Below are positions 8,941-17,689 of a stretch of 64,000 nt of DNA, one piece after another. The translations under genes and the position numbers were made by a program. A model generated the notes under the pieces. The model saw only the letters and a list, made by a program, of their open reading frames with translations. It was not told where the DNA came from and searched no databases. Position 1 is the stretch's first letter, and each line of letters starts with the position of its first letter. Source of the DNA: Deinococcus sp. QL22 (GTDB lineage Bacteria; Deinococcota; Deinococci; Deinococcales; Deinococcaceae); NCBI RefSeq assembly GCF_023370075.1, contig NZ_CP097151.1, positions 434,001-498,000 on the forward strand, written 5' to 3'.

Positions 8941-9792
8941 TCACTCGGGGTAGGCCTCACACACCGGTGCCAGCGGAGAGGACGCAGGCACGGGAATCAC
9001 GACCTCCCCGCTCGCCACCATCTCGGCGATCTCAGACACGGTGGGCGAGCTGCTCGCCTGAGCACTGGCCTCGGCCTTGACCCCAAGCTTCTGGGCTGCT
9101 GCAAAGTCAGCAACGGTGTTGATGCGCTGCGGACTGATCCCCAGGTCGACGGCCAACTGGCAGTAGCCGTCACCGAAACAGTTGATAAATGCGTCCATGC
9201 CCTGCGGCGCAGTCTCACGCAGCCGCCCTTCCAGGCCCTTGCCATGCAGGACGGGTGTGGCCCCCACGGAGCGCAGCCAGGCGTGATTGGCTTCCGAGGC
9301 AATCCCGATTACATGCGCTCCGAGTCGCCGCAGCACCTGCACCACCACGCTGCCTGCTGCTGCCGAGACGGCCACGGTGTCACCCGCCTGAACGGCGGCG
9401 TAGGCGGTCGTGCCCACGAGGTACAACGGGCCGGCCACCTCCCAGGGCACGGCAGGCGGCCGGCGAACCACCTGTCCAGCACTCAGCGCGACCTGTTCGG
9501 CCTGACTGGCATGTTGGGGGCCCCAGCACGCCACCTGGTCACCCACAGCCACGCTGTCCACGCCTGGGCCAAGAGCCGAGACGACCCCCGCAGCGTCCCA
9601 GCCCTGGCCAGACGGAAAGGTCAGCGGAAACCTTGCCTTCAGCGCGCCGCTGCGAATGGAGGACCCGCCCCTGTTGATGCCCGCCGCGCGAACATCCACG
9701 GCGACCTGGCCCGCACCAGCGCTTGGCGCTGGAAGCTCGCCGAGATAGAGCACGTCAAGGTCGCCGTACTGATCAAATTGGACTGCCTTCAT
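8941..9792 (-). CDS. Quinone-oxidoreductase/zinc-type alcohol dehydrogenase-like protein, C-terminus cut by in-frame TGA
   Basis: The ATG at 9792 has a GAGGAG site. The product (283 residues) is an MDR-superfamily NAD(P)H-dependent oxidoreductase: N-terminal GroES-like fold (AGINRGGSS, FPSGQGWDAAGVV) and a Rossmann region (AVSAAAGSVVVQVLRRLG, where GGVG is usual). The TGA at 8941-8943 comes early. The same frame continues EKRHTHGKIVLIP to a second stop at 8899-8901, which is the normal C-terminal motif of this family. The gene has therefore gained a nonsense codon that removes 14 residues, possibly with modest effect. It lies downstream of a QorB-like gene and may share its TetR control. Confidence 0.85.
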   Translation of the reverse strand: MKAVQFDQYGDLDVLYLGELPAPSAGAGQVAVDVRAAGINRGGSSIRSGALKARFPLTFPSGQGWDAAGVVSALGPGVDSVAVGDQVACWGPQHASQAEQVALSAGQVVRRPPAVPWEVAGPLYLVGTTAYAAVQAGDTVAVSAAAGSVVVQVLRRLGAHVIGIASEANHAWLRSVGATPVLHGKGLEGRLRETAPQGMDAFINCFGDGYCQLAVDLGISPQRINTVADFAAAQKLGVKAEASAQASSSPTVSEIAEMVASGEVVIPVPASSPLAPVCEAYPE

Positions 9793-9923
9793 GGTGCACT
9801 CCTCTGCTACGGAACCCTCGCCACTCAGCTTGGGGGAAGACAAAGATGATGACGGTCAATTTTTGCATGAGCAGCGGCGACGCTCTCCCCTCCCCGTGAC
9901 GTGGCCTCTGCGGAGCGCGCGTT

Positions 9924-10784
9924 CTAGAGCTTGAACAGCACTTTCAGACCTTCTGTGAGTGACGCTGGCGTGCGCCCCAGGAAATGCGCCAGGTCGGTGC
10001 TCACGTGGTCTTCCTGGCCGTTTTTGATATCGGTCAGGAAGCCAGCGATCCTCTCTGCCAGAAAGGCCGGCACGCCGCGCCCCGTGAGCTGCGCCCCGAA
10101 CACTGATTTTTCTGTAGCAGTGTAACGAACCTCCTGGCCTGACAGTTGGGTCAAAGCCGAGGCGACGTCCGCGAAGGAATAAGACTGACTGCCCGTGAAG
10201 TGGTATGTCCTGTTGTTCCAATCGCTGTCTACGAGCGCACGGGCCATCGCCTCGGCCAGCTCGCTGCGAAGGGCGTAGGCGACTCTGCCCTCACCGGCGG
10301 GGAGGTGAATGCCTGTCTCAACAACGTTTTCGCCCACGACACCCGCAATAAAGTCCATGTACAGGATGTTGCGGAAGATGATGTAGTTCAGTCCGCTCTC
10401 TTTGATCAGGTCTTCTGTCTGAAAGTGACCCAGCATGAGCTGATTGACCAGGGTGTCCCGGTTCTTCAGATCCCGGCTGGTATAGGCGATACACCGGACT
10501 CCCGCCTTTTTCGCAGCGTCCACGACATTCTGGTGCTGCTGAACCCGTTTGTGCTCATCTGTCCCAGCGATCAGCAGCACCTTCTCGACGCCCTGCATCG
10601 CTCTCTCGAGTGCGGCTGAATCATCATAGTCACCGATCCGAATGTCGATGCCCTGTACTTTCAATGGGGCGGCTTTGTCCTCGTCGCGCGCTAACCCGGC
10701 CACCTGGTCGACCGGAATCTTTTTGAGCAAGCTCTGGATGATCAATGTGCCCATCTGTCCGGTGGCCCCTGTAATCAGCATCAT
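9924..10784 (-). CDS. NmrA/QorB-type NAD(P)H quinone oxidoreductase (atypical SDR)
   Basis: A 286-residue protein. Tandem ATGs at 10784 are preceded by AAGGAG. The N-terminal glycine motif ITGATGQMG binds NAD(P), and AGLARDEDKA, GDYDD and the later YTSRDLKNRDTLV region match QorB/NmrA-like proteins, which reduce quinones or sense NADP(H). There is no classical YxxxK catalytic pair. It is transcribed away from the TetR gene at 11080, a common arrangement for quinone or electrophile-induced reductases, and precedes the other oxidoreductase on the same strand. Confidence 0.88.
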   Translation of the reverse strand: MMLITGATGQMGTLIIQSLLKKIPVDQVAGLARDEDKAAPLKVQGIDIRIGDYDDSAALERAMQGVEKVLLIAGTDEHKRVQQHQNVVDAAKKAGVRCIAYTSRDLKNRDTLVNQLMLGHFQTEDLIKESGLNYIIFRNILYMDFIAGVVGENVVETGIHLPAGEGRVAYALRSELAEAMARALVDSDWNNRTYHFTGSQSYSFADVASALTQLSGQEVRYTATEKSVFGAQLTGRGVPAFLAERIAGFLTDIKNGQEDHVSTDLAHFLGRTPASLTEGLKVLFKL

Positions 10785-11013
10785 AATTCGTCTCCTTAAA
10801 GCAGGCTCGACGCTTTCGCCAGCATCGTCGAAGCAAGTTGTTGGCGGTCAGGCGGCCCATGCAGGGCTGGGCAACGCCTGTGCTCCTGCTGTGTGCCTCA
10901 AGAACCGTCCAGGCGATCAGCGGATCGACGCCCCGCGGGGAGCAGAGCGGCCTCCCCGGTAGGCTTCAGTCGTGTGAAAGTGCTGGCCGCGCTGGGGGGC
11001 CGCCGTGTTCACA

Positions 11014-11037
11014 GTGATAACATAGACTGGTAATCAC
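11014..11037. promoter_or_regulatory. Imperfect palindrome between qorB-like and tetR genes (operator candidate)
   Basis: GTGATAAC and GTAATCAC flank an 8-base spacer and match in 7 of 8 positions. The motif lies between the divergent QorB-like and TetR genes, where a TetR protein would repress both. TGATAAC recurs near 11051, nearer the TetR start. Confidence 0.45.
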
Positions 11038-11079
11038 CGCTAAGTCAAGCTGATAACGCCAATCTGCTATCGTTGATAC

Positions 11080-11793
11080 GTGACCACAGATGCCGTTTCT
11101 CTCCCTCAGGAACGCATTCTTCAGGCGGCCCTCAAGCTGCTGGAGGCTGGGGGCGTAGAAGCCGTGTCCACCCGTGCGGTCAGCGCCGCCGCTGATGTTC
11201 AGCCCCCGACCATCTACCGCCATTTCGGCGATATGCAGGGCCTGCTGGACGCTGTGGCCGTAGCCGGGTTCACGGCATACCTGCAGGTCAAGGGGGCGCG
11301 GGCCAGCCTGAGCGACCCGGTAGAAGAGTTGCGGGCGGGCTGGAACCTGCACCTGGAGTTCGGTCTGACGCACCCGCACCTGTACACGGCGATGCACCGC
11401 ACGCCCGAGCTCAGCGCGGCGTCGCCTGCTGCCCTGGAGGGAGCCGCCATGCTGCGGAGTCTGATGCAGCGCGTAGCGGAGGTGGGCCGGCTCGGCGTGA
11501 GCGTAGACCGCGCCGCCGCCATGTTCCATGCAGCCTGCAAAGGAGTGACGCTGAGTTTGCTGGGCAGTACAGAACAAGACCACGGGCTCTCTGAACAGAT
11601 GCGCGAGGCGGTACTCAAGGCCGTACTCGTCCCTGAGGTGGATTCAGAACCTACTTCTGGCAGTTCCAGTTCTGCCCGGCAGCAAGCAGCGGCCCACGCC
11701 GTTTCTCTCGTTGCCCTGTTGCCAAGCGTCCCGTCTCCCCTCAGTGAGGCGGAACAGGCGCTCCTGATCGAGTGGCTGGGGCGGCTGACCTAG
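11080..11793 (+). CDS. TetR-family transcriptional regulator
   Basis: A 237-residue protein with a GTG start at 11080. No ribosome site is visible, and a TATCGT hexamer lies about 6 bases upstream, so the message may be leaderless. The N-terminal helix-turn-helix (ILQAALKLLEAGG, VQPPTIYRHFGD) is typical of TetR; the C-terminal half is a variable ligand domain. A low-complexity serine stretch (near residue 195) precedes a final helix. It is divergent from two quinone-oxidoreductase-type genes and likely represses them in response to an electrophile or quinone (inferred). Confidence 0.88.
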   Translation: MTTDAVSLPQERILQAALKLLEAGGVEAVSTRAVSAAADVQPPTIYRHFGDMQGLLDAVAVAGFTAYLQVKGARASLSDPVEELRAGWNLHLEFGLTHPHLYTAMHRTPELSAASPAALEGAAMLRSLMQRVAEVGRLGVSVDRAAAMFHAACKGVTLSLLGSTEQDHGLSEQMREAVLKAVLVPEVDSEPTSGSSSSARQQAAAHAVSLVALLPSVPSPLSEAEQALLIEWLGRLT

Positions 11794-11938
11794 GCGGCAG
11801 GACGGCGCTCGGCTCTGACTGAGGAGCGCGGTCATCTCAGCGACGGGGACGGCGAATCCTGGTCTGTCTCAGGAGTGGTTCAGAGGGAATCTGGGATCTG
11901 ACCAGAGCCAGTTTTCCTTCACACTCCTGTTGATCGGC

Positions 11939-11966
11939 TTGACAGCGCCGCCCCATCATGTAACAG
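11939..11966 (+). promoter_or_regulatory. Candidate promoter of the Rrf2-type regulator gene
   Basis: TTGACA at 11939-11944 and TAACAG at 11961-11966, 16 bases apart, end 10 bases before the ATG at 11977. The short leader would place transcription start close to the start codon. Confidence 0.4.
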
Positions 11967-11976
11967 TGCAGGTGTC

Positions 11977-12453
11977 ATGAGTCTCGACAGCCGACTTTCC
12001 AGTGTGCTTCATCTGCTCCTTCATCTGATGGAGGCCCAACAGGCCATTCCCTCTGATCGCCTTGCCACCGCCCTGAACAGCAACCCGGTGGTCGTCCGCC
12101 GCACGATGGCCGGGCTGCGGGGCGCGGGACTCGTTTCCTCTGAAAAGGGGCACGGAGGCGGCTGGCGGCTGGCCTGTGATCCGGCCCACACGACCCTGCT
12201 CGACGTGTACCTGGCGCTGGGTTCCCCCACGCTCTTTGCTATCGGCAACCGCTCCGAACGCCCGACCTGTCTGGTCGAACAGGCGGTCAATGCCGCGCTG
12301 GACGACACCTTGCAGCAGGCCGAGGCGCTGATGACCTCGCGGCTCCAGACCCTGACCCTGACAGCCCTGGCGAGCGACTTCCAGTTCCGATTTCAGCAGG
12401 CGCAGTCTCAACAGGCGCTTTGCGCTCCACAGGAGACCAATCATGCTCTATGA
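11977..12453 (+). CDS. Rrf2-family transcriptional regulator
   Basis: A 158-residue protein with a winged helix-turn-helix: LLHLMEAQQAIPSDRLATALNSNPVVVRRTMAGLRGAGLV followed by the GHGGGWRLA wing, both hallmarks of Rrf2 proteins. Only one cysteine lies in the usual cluster region (PTCLVEQ), so an Fe-S cluster is uncertain; this is closer to the YwnA-like subgroup. Its stop overlaps the start of the FAD reductase gene by 11 bases, which indicates co-translation and suggests that the regulator controls its own redox operon. Confidence 0.9.
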   Translation: MSLDSRLSSVLHLLLHLMEAQQAIPSDRLATALNSNPVVVRRTMAGLRGAGLVSSEKGHGGGWRLACDPAHTTLLDVYLALGSPTLFAIGNRSERPTCLVEQAVNAALDDTLQQAEALMTSRLQTLTLTALASDFQFRFQQAQSQQALCAPQETNHAL

Positions 12454-13414
12454 CGCCCTGATCATTGGCGGCAGCTACGCTGGACTGTCCGGCGCAGTGC
12501 AGATCGCCCGCAGTGGCCGCCCCATCTGTGTTCTCGACGGCGGCCAGCCCCGCAACCGCTTTGCCACCCACTCACACGGCTTTTTTGGTCAGGATGGTCA
12601 GACTCCACGCGCGATGATTGCCCAGGCCCGCGCTGATCTGGCCGCGTATCCCAACGTGACCTTTATAGCTACTCCGGCAACACAGGCGCGGCGGGAAGGA
12701 GACCACTTCAGCATCACGCTTGCGTCGGGCGACACCCTGCACGCTCAGAAACTGCTGCTGGCTTACGGCGTCATAGACTTGCTGCCGGAGACCCCCGGCG
12801 TGGCCGAGCGCTGGGGGCAAACGGTGTTGCACTGCCCGTACTGCCACGGCTACGAGGTGCGGGGCAAACGCCTGGGCGTGCTGAGCGCCCTGCCGCACTC
12901 CACCCACCAGGCGCTCCTGATTTCAGACTGGGGCCGCGTGACCTTTTTCCTGAATGGGCAGCCGCTGCCGGACGCGACGATGCTGGCAAAATTCGCCGAA
13001 CGTGGGATTGAGGTAGAGCCTGAAACGGTGGTCGGGCTGGAAGGCGAGGCTCCGGGTTTAGACGGCGTTCGCTTGGCCGATGGTCGCTTCTTTCCACTGG
13101 ACGCCCTGTTCGTGGCCTCGCGCATCCGTCCGGCGAGTGACCTGGCCGAGCAACTGGGATGCGCCTCCGAGGAAGGCCCGCAGGGGCAACTGCTGCACAC
13201 CGACGCGACCAAACAGACCAGCGTGCCGGGCGTCTACGCGGCGGGCGATCTGACGGCGCGGGGTGGGAACGCTTCTCTGGCTGCCGCCGATGGGGTCTGG
13301 GCGGGCGTCTCGCTGCACCAATCCCTGATCTTCGGGCCCCTCTCGAAGCTGGAGCAGGTCATTCCAGCCCCAGTGCAGGCCGCAGCGCCCAGCAGCGTTC
13401 CCCTGAGAACCTGA
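12443..13414 (+). CDS. Thioredoxin-reductase-like NAD(P)/FAD oxidoreductase
   Basis: A 323-residue protein with an N-terminal FAD-binding Rossmann motif (IIGGSYAGLSGAVQIAR), the redox-active CPYCHGYE around residue 132 and the C-terminal FAD motif GVYAAGDLTARGG. The layout is that of the small thioredoxin reductase-like family (TrxB/AhpF-C type). The substrate is not evident: residues normally contacting thioredoxin are not diagnostic. It is translationally coupled to the Rrf2 regulator and followed 55 bp later by a broken methyltransferase gene, probably the same operon. Confidence 0.92.
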   Translation: MLYDALIIGGSYAGLSGAVQIARSGRPICVLDGGQPRNRFATHSHGFFGQDGQTPRAMIAQARADLAAYPNVTFIATPATQARREGDHFSITLASGDTLHAQKLLLAYGVIDLLPETPGVAERWGQTVLHCPYCHGYEVRGKRLGVLSALPHSTHQALLISDWGRVTFFLNGQPLPDATMLAKFAERGIEVEPETVVGLEGEAPGLDGVRLADGRFFPLDALFVASRIRPASDLAEQLGCASEEGPQGQLLHTDATKQTSVPGVYAAGDLTARGGNASLAAADGVWAGVSLHQSLIFGPLSKLEQVIPAPVQAAAPSSVPLRT

Positions 13415-13469
13415 TCGAAGCTGCGTTGCCCTGTCCACCACCTCGGCACATCAGCCCGGAGAAACCAAA

Positions 13470-14126
13470 ATGAATCAGCGAACAGATGACCCATCCCATT
13501 CATCCACTGCCCAGCAGTACTGAGAGGAGCGCTATCAGAACAACCCACGGCCCTGGACGGGGCGGCCCAACGCCATCCTGGCACGGTGGGCGGAACCGCT
13601 GACGCCGGGGAGCGCTCTGGATCTCGGTTGTAGCGAGGGCAACAGCGCCGTCTGGATGGCCCAGCGGGGCTGGCAGGTCACTGGCGCCGATATCTCGGCC
13701 ACCGCCCTGGAACGCGCTGCACAGCACGCCGCCGATGCGGGCGTCAGCACACGCACCCGCTTTGAACAGCACGATCTGGAAAAAAGCTTCCCAGTGGGGC
13801 AGTTTGATCTGGTGTACGCGCTCTATCTGCAGTCCCCAGTGGCATTTCCCCGCGACCTGGTGCTGCGGCAAGCTGCTGACGCCGTCGCTGTCGGCGGCCT
13901 GCTGCTGGTGATCGAGCACGCCTCGGCCCCTTCCTGGGTAAAAGACTCGGAGGTTCAGTACCCCAGCGCCCAGGAAGCGCTTGGCACGGTTGGCCTGAAC
14001 CTTGACCAGTGGGAGACTGTTTTTGTGGGAACCCCGGAACGCGAAGTGACTGAAACGTCCAGCCCCGACGGTCAGGTCGGCACCATCAAGGACAACATCC
14101 TTGCGCTGAGGCGGCTGAACTCATGA
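13470..14126 (+). pseudogene. SAM-dependent methyltransferase interrupted by an in-frame TGA
   Basis: Reading from the ATG at 13470 gives 17 codons (ending AQQY) and then TGA at 13521-13523. The frame continues EERYQNNPRPWTGRPN and then a complete class I methyltransferase: motif I LDLGCSEGNSAVW, ADISATALERA, and DLVYALYLQS. Homologues have Trp at this position (YWEERY), so TGG has become TGA. The rest of the gene is intact to 14126, pointing to a very recent mutation or a base-call error. A downstream internal ATG (13656) would remove motif I. It probably belonged to the Rrf2 operon. Confidence 0.8.
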
Positions 14127-14218
14127 CAGCTGAAAGGGCATAAGTCCAGCCGCGTTTCGCTGCCCGGCTTTGCTGCACGTCAAGCTCCCGGATCGTCCAG
14201 TTCCATCGCGTCAAAGCC

Positions 14219-14941
14219 TCAGCTCCGCGGCATCTCCAGTTCGGCGGGTTCGGTGCGGGCGGCTTCCAAAATGGTGTGGGCCACCGCTTCTGCCGAGTCG
14301 GGTGCCGGCATCGGCTGATTGCCGCCGGGACGCCAGTTGCCCATATCCGCCGGGCGCAGGGCATTTTTGCCAAAGTTGGTGATGGTCTGACCCGGATGGA
14401 ACAGCACGACCCGGATGTTGTCGGCTGCCAGCTCAGCGCGGGCCGTGAGGCTCAGCCCGTTCAGGGCGTATTTGGTGGAGGCATACGCGCCAATGCCCGG
14501 AATCGCCATTTTGCTCACGCTCGAACTGATGTTGATGATCACGCCCCCACCCTGCGCCCTCATTTTCGGGACGACGGCCTGAAGGGCGTGGAGCGGCCCG
14601 AATATGTTGAGTTCAATGATCTGGCGGTAGACCTCAGGATCAATGGTGGAGACTGGACCAATCGCCGATTGCCCGGCATTGTTGATCAGGATGTCAATCC
14701 GCCCAAAACGCTCATGGGCTTTCTCGATGAGGGCTTTGACCTGCACGGGATCAGTCATGTCGGTTGGAACGATCAGTGTCTCGGCCCCGCTGGGCAGACT
14801 CTGGGCGACGGCGGCCAATTTGTCGGCAGACCGGGCGGCAAGAACGAGTTTCGCGCCTGCCCCTGCAAAAGCGCGTGCGGTGGCCTCGCCGATGCCCATC
14901 GAAGCTCCAGTGATGATGACTACGCTGCCTTGTACATTCAT
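14219..14941 (-). CDS. Short-chain dehydrogenase/reductase
   Basis: A 240-residue classical SDR. The ATG at 14941 follows GGGAGGAAAAAAC. The cofactor motif TGASMGIGEA is near residue 13, NNAG near 88 and the catalytic YASTK near 152, with Ser in NISSSVS. An arginine in the AARSADK segment after beta-2 suggests NADP(H). The substrate is unknown. It is divergent from a TetR gene with a 44-bp palindromic region between them, so it is likely that regulator's target. Confidence 0.92.
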   Translation of the reverse strand: MNVQGSVVIITGASMGIGEATARAFAGAGAKLVLAARSADKLAAVAQSLPSGAETLIVPTDMTDPVQVKALIEKAHERFGRIDILINNAGQSAIGPVSTIDPEVYRQIIELNIFGPLHALQAVVPKMRAQGGGVIINISSSVSKMAIPGIGAYASTKYALNGLSLTARAELAADNIRVVLFHPGQTITNFGKNALRPADMGNWRPGGNQPMPAPDSAEAVAHTILEAARTEPAELEMPRS

Positions 14942-15115
14942 GTTTTTTCCTCCCAGGGAAGTGGTGGGGTGACCTGCCTGCCTGAACATCGACATCCGGG
15001 TTCAAGACCAGTGACTTGACTCACCCAGAGGGCAACCAAGCGGCCGTGCCGCAGTTGAGGATCGAGACGGCCCACGGTTGCCTCGCCACCAGACGTCCAA
15101 TCCGCTAGACTCTCT

Positions 15116-15159
15116 AAACGGAACGCTGTTCCCATATCATACGGAACATGATTCCGTTT
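15116..15159. promoter_or_regulatory. 44-bp nested palindrome, SDR/TetR operator candidate
   Basis: AAACGGAA at 15116-15123 and TTCCGTTT at 15152-15159 are the arms of a large inverted repeat. Inside are two smaller ones: GGAAC-GCT-GTTCC (15120-15132) and CGGAA-CATGA-TTCCG (15142-15156). It lies midway between the divergent SDR and TetR genes. Two adjacent dyads fit two TetR dimers bound side by side. Confidence 0.75.
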
Positions 15160-15183
15160 GTCAACACAGCAGGAGGCAGGAGG

Positions 15184-15774
15184 ATGAACGCACAGAATGA
15201 AGCGGGCAAAACAACCGCCTTACCCAAGCGAACCGACGCACGGCGCAACGAGCAGACGTTGCTGGACACTGCCGCCGCCCTCTTCGTCACGTCCGGCGTC
15301 GAGGTGCCCGTGCGTGACATCGCGGTCAAAGCAGGCGTCGGGGTCGGCACGATTTACCGCCACTTTCCGACGCGGGCGGATCTGATCATTGCGGTGTACC
15401 GTCATCAGATCGACACCTGTGCCGAGGCGGGGCCTGTACTGCTGGCCAGCAGCGTCAGTCCGTCCGCGGCGTTGGGACAGTGGATCGATCTGTTCGTGGA
15501 CTTCCTGACCACCAAGCATGGCCTCGCTGCGGTGCTGCGGCCCGACAACGCCGACTTCAAGGCGCTGCACGCCGCCTTTCTTGACCGCCTGGTGCCCGTA
15601 TGTGCGGGCCTGCTCACCGCCGCTGCCGAAGCCGGGGAGATTCGCCCAGACATCGAGGCCCGCGAATTGATGCGGGGCATTGGCAATCTCTGCATCGGGA
15701 CCAACGACCCTCAGTACAACGCCCGCCGCTTGATCAAGCTGCTGATGGCCGGACTGCGCCACACTTCAAGGTGA
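15184..15774 (+). CDS. TetR-family transcriptional regulator
   Basis: A 196-residue protein. The ATG at 15184 has a strong GGAGGCAGGAGG site; a longer in-frame start at 15148 would run through the operator. The helix-turn-helix is VRDIAVKAGVGVGTIYRHFPTRADL, followed by a C-terminal domain like the SbtR/TetR_C_33 type (AAVLRPDNADF, LMRGIGNLC). It probably represses the divergent SDR gene and itself through the nested palindrome at 15116-15159. The ligand is unknown. Confidence 0.92.
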   Translation: MNAQNEAGKTTALPKRTDARRNEQTLLDTAAALFVTSGVEVPVRDIAVKAGVGVGTIYRHFPTRADLIIAVYRHQIDTCAEAGPVLLASSVSPSAALGQWIDLFVDFLTTKHGLAAVLRPDNADFKALHAAFLDRLVPVCAGLLTAAAEAGEIRPDIEARELMRGIGNLCIGTNDPQYNARRLIKLLMAGLRHTSR

Positions 15775-15889
15775 CGGACCAGAGTGGAGTCCAGAGTTTA
15801 CGCACTGACCGGAGCGGCCCGCTTGCGCTTCCCTCTTAGCAATTGCAAGCGTCAGAGGGTCATTTCGTCATCTCGTGTGACTCGGCCCG

Positions 15890-16426
15890 TCAGCGCAGCC
15901 ACAACGCACACAGCCCCAGTCCCACTATTCCCAGCGCCATACCCGCCACCCGCAGGAAAATTACACTGTCCCAGCGGGTTTGCAGGGCACGCGCCGCCGG
16001 AGGAGTGATCCCCTGCCGGGCCGCCGCAGTCTGGGCACGGTTGACGGGCTGCGCCGCCCTCAGGTGAGCCGTCAGTCGGGTGGCCAGCCCAATCAGGGCA
16101 GGTCCAGCGAACAGGCTGGGGGGCGACCCAAATCCAGTTGTGGGCTCGCGCATCTGAGCGGTCGCCACGCTGTGGGTGTCTTTCAGGCCCAGCGGGGCAA
16201 GGATGTTCTCACGTAGGAGGGTTGCGAGGGACTTGCCCGTGATCTTCTCGAGTGCTTGGCCGAGGATCACGTAGTTCGTGTGCGAGTAGGCCCAGTTGGT
16301 GCCGGGCGCGAAGACTCGAGGTTGGCTCGTGCCGATGGCGATGAGTTCTCGGGAGGTCCACTGCCGGAACGTGTCGGCGAAGAACGCACTGACAAGTCGC
16401 TCGTCGGGCACATAGTCGAGGTAACC
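15890..16426 (-). pseudogene. Class C beta-lactamase-like serine hydrolase, truncated
   Basis: The fragment reads GYLDYVPDERLVSAFFADTF, then the conserved WAYSHTNYVILGQALEKITGKS (the Y-x-N region of CubicO/AmpC-type hydrolases) and APLGLKDTHS. It then jumps to a hydrophobic C-terminal membrane helix (LRVAGMALGIVGLGLCAL). The nucleophile-bearing SxxK motif and the whole N-terminal half are missing, and a middle segment appears deleted. It is cut at 16426 next to an IS110-type transposase remnant, which likely caused the loss. Confidence 0.75.
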
Positions 16427-16434
16427 CGGCCGTC

Positions 16435-16893
16435 ATGTTGGCGTTGCGGGGGATCGGCGTGGTGCTCGCAGGCACCGTAGGGGCTGAAATCGGTGATATC
16501 AAGCGGTTTGAGAATGTTGATCACTTCGCCAGTTATTGCGGTGCTGCACCAATAGAACGGGGCAGTGGGAAGAACACGCGTTGGTGCGTGAACGGGAGTG
16601 GCAACCGGCAACAGAGCAGGGTGCTTCACCTGATGGCACTCACCCGACTGCGTTGCGAAGAGCGCCCGAGGACATTTGTAGCGAAGAAGGAGCGCGAGGG
16701 AAAAACGAAACGGGCGGCACTCCGCACGCTCAAGTCCCACCTGGTTCGGAAGTTGTACCCAGCGTTGCAGGCCAGTCACGTTGACGGCCGCCGCCCAGCC
16801 CCCTCTGAGGGTTTTTTTCTCAGCCGACTTGACATACCAGGTTCAGGCCGTCAGGCGATGAACCTCAATTCAACCGCAGTACCGATTAAATAG
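16435..16893 (+). mobile_element. IS110-family transposase C-terminal remnant
   Basis: The frame contains the Transposase_20-type end of IS110 enzymes: IGVVLAGTVGAEIGDIKRF, FASYCGAAPIERGSGKN, and GNRQQSRVLHLMALTRLR, then a basic tail. The N-terminal DEDD catalytic half is absent. It abuts the truncated serine hydrolase on one side and the acetolactate decarboxylase stop on the other. It cannot be active. Confidence 0.8.
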
Positions 16894-17637
16894 TCACTTG
16901 GTGAACGGAGGAAGTGACGTTTTTTGAAAGGAGGAAGTGTGCGGCAGTTCCAGCGTGGCTCGCCGGATTTCCTGAATCTGCAGCGTGGCTTGGTCGACGT
17001 GGAGATCTAGAGCATGCCCACCAAAGGTCAGGTCCTCAGAAATGAAGTGGTAGTGATTGCCCGCGACATTAAGATTCGACACGTACTGCGGCGAGCGCAG
17101 GACGACGGCCGTTCCCGGAAAATCAGCGCGGTTGAACGTCACCTGCTGTTGCACTGCCTGTGCGAGCGTGGGGTAAGGCAGGCTGAGCTTGGCAATGGCG
17201 CGGTTCGTGACGGAGAAGAAGGTGCCCTGAATACGGATGGCATAAAAGTAATTTTCGCTGGAGATCAGCGACGCGATATACGCGTCGAGCTGCTTCATGG
17301 TCATGTTGCGAATGCTGTATTGCCGCTCAGGAATAAAGTCGACGACCGCAGCGAAGGAAGCAAGCTCGTCATCCCGAGATTCGGTGACTGAGCCGTCGGC
17401 ACGGGCATGGTACACGTGTCCGTCGAGAACGATCATTTCTCCGTCGATGCCATCATAGGTACCGAGGCCGAAATTCCCTTCACGCTTGAGCAGCCCGATG
17501 GGGAGCGCACCTTGGAACAGCCCCACGGACAGGGCGTTTAAGCTTGACACCTGATAGAGCGTCGCGCTTTTGTCTGCAGATGCCGTCGAGAGGAGGAGGG
17601 TTGCTGTCAATGCGAAGTAGAGGGTTTTCTTTACCAT
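16894..17637 (-). CDS. budA: Alpha-acetolactate decarboxylase with signal peptide
   Basis: A 247-residue protein; AAGGAG precedes the ATG at 17637. After a signal-like peptide (MVKKTLYFALTATLLLSTASA) it matches acetolactate decarboxylases throughout: LYQVSSLNALSVGLFQG, GNFGLGTYDGIDGEMIVLDGHVYHA and the metal-binding GNHYHFISED-TFGGHALD. The enzyme converts 2-acetolactate to acetoin. Export, as the leader implies, is known for some Bacillus enzymes. No acetolactate synthase is nearby. The gene is visibly less GC-rich than its neighbours and lies between two transposase remnants, so it may have been acquired by transfer. Confidence 0.92.
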   Translation of the reverse strand: MVKKTLYFALTATLLLSTASADKSATLYQVSSLNALSVGLFQGALPIGLLKREGNFGLGTYDGIDGEMIVLDGHVYHARADGSVTESRDDELASFAAVVDFIPERQYSIRNMTMKQLDAYIASLISSENYFYAIRIQGTFFSVTNRAIAKLSLPYPTLAQAVQQQVTFNRADFPGTAVVLRSPQYVSNLNVAGNHYHFISEDLTFGGHALDLHVDQATLQIQEIRRATLELPHTSSFQKTSLPPFTK

Positions 17638-17689
17638 AAAGCTCCTTCAATAAGGCTGAGGGGCGTCAATAAACAGAGGTCAGTGCCCC

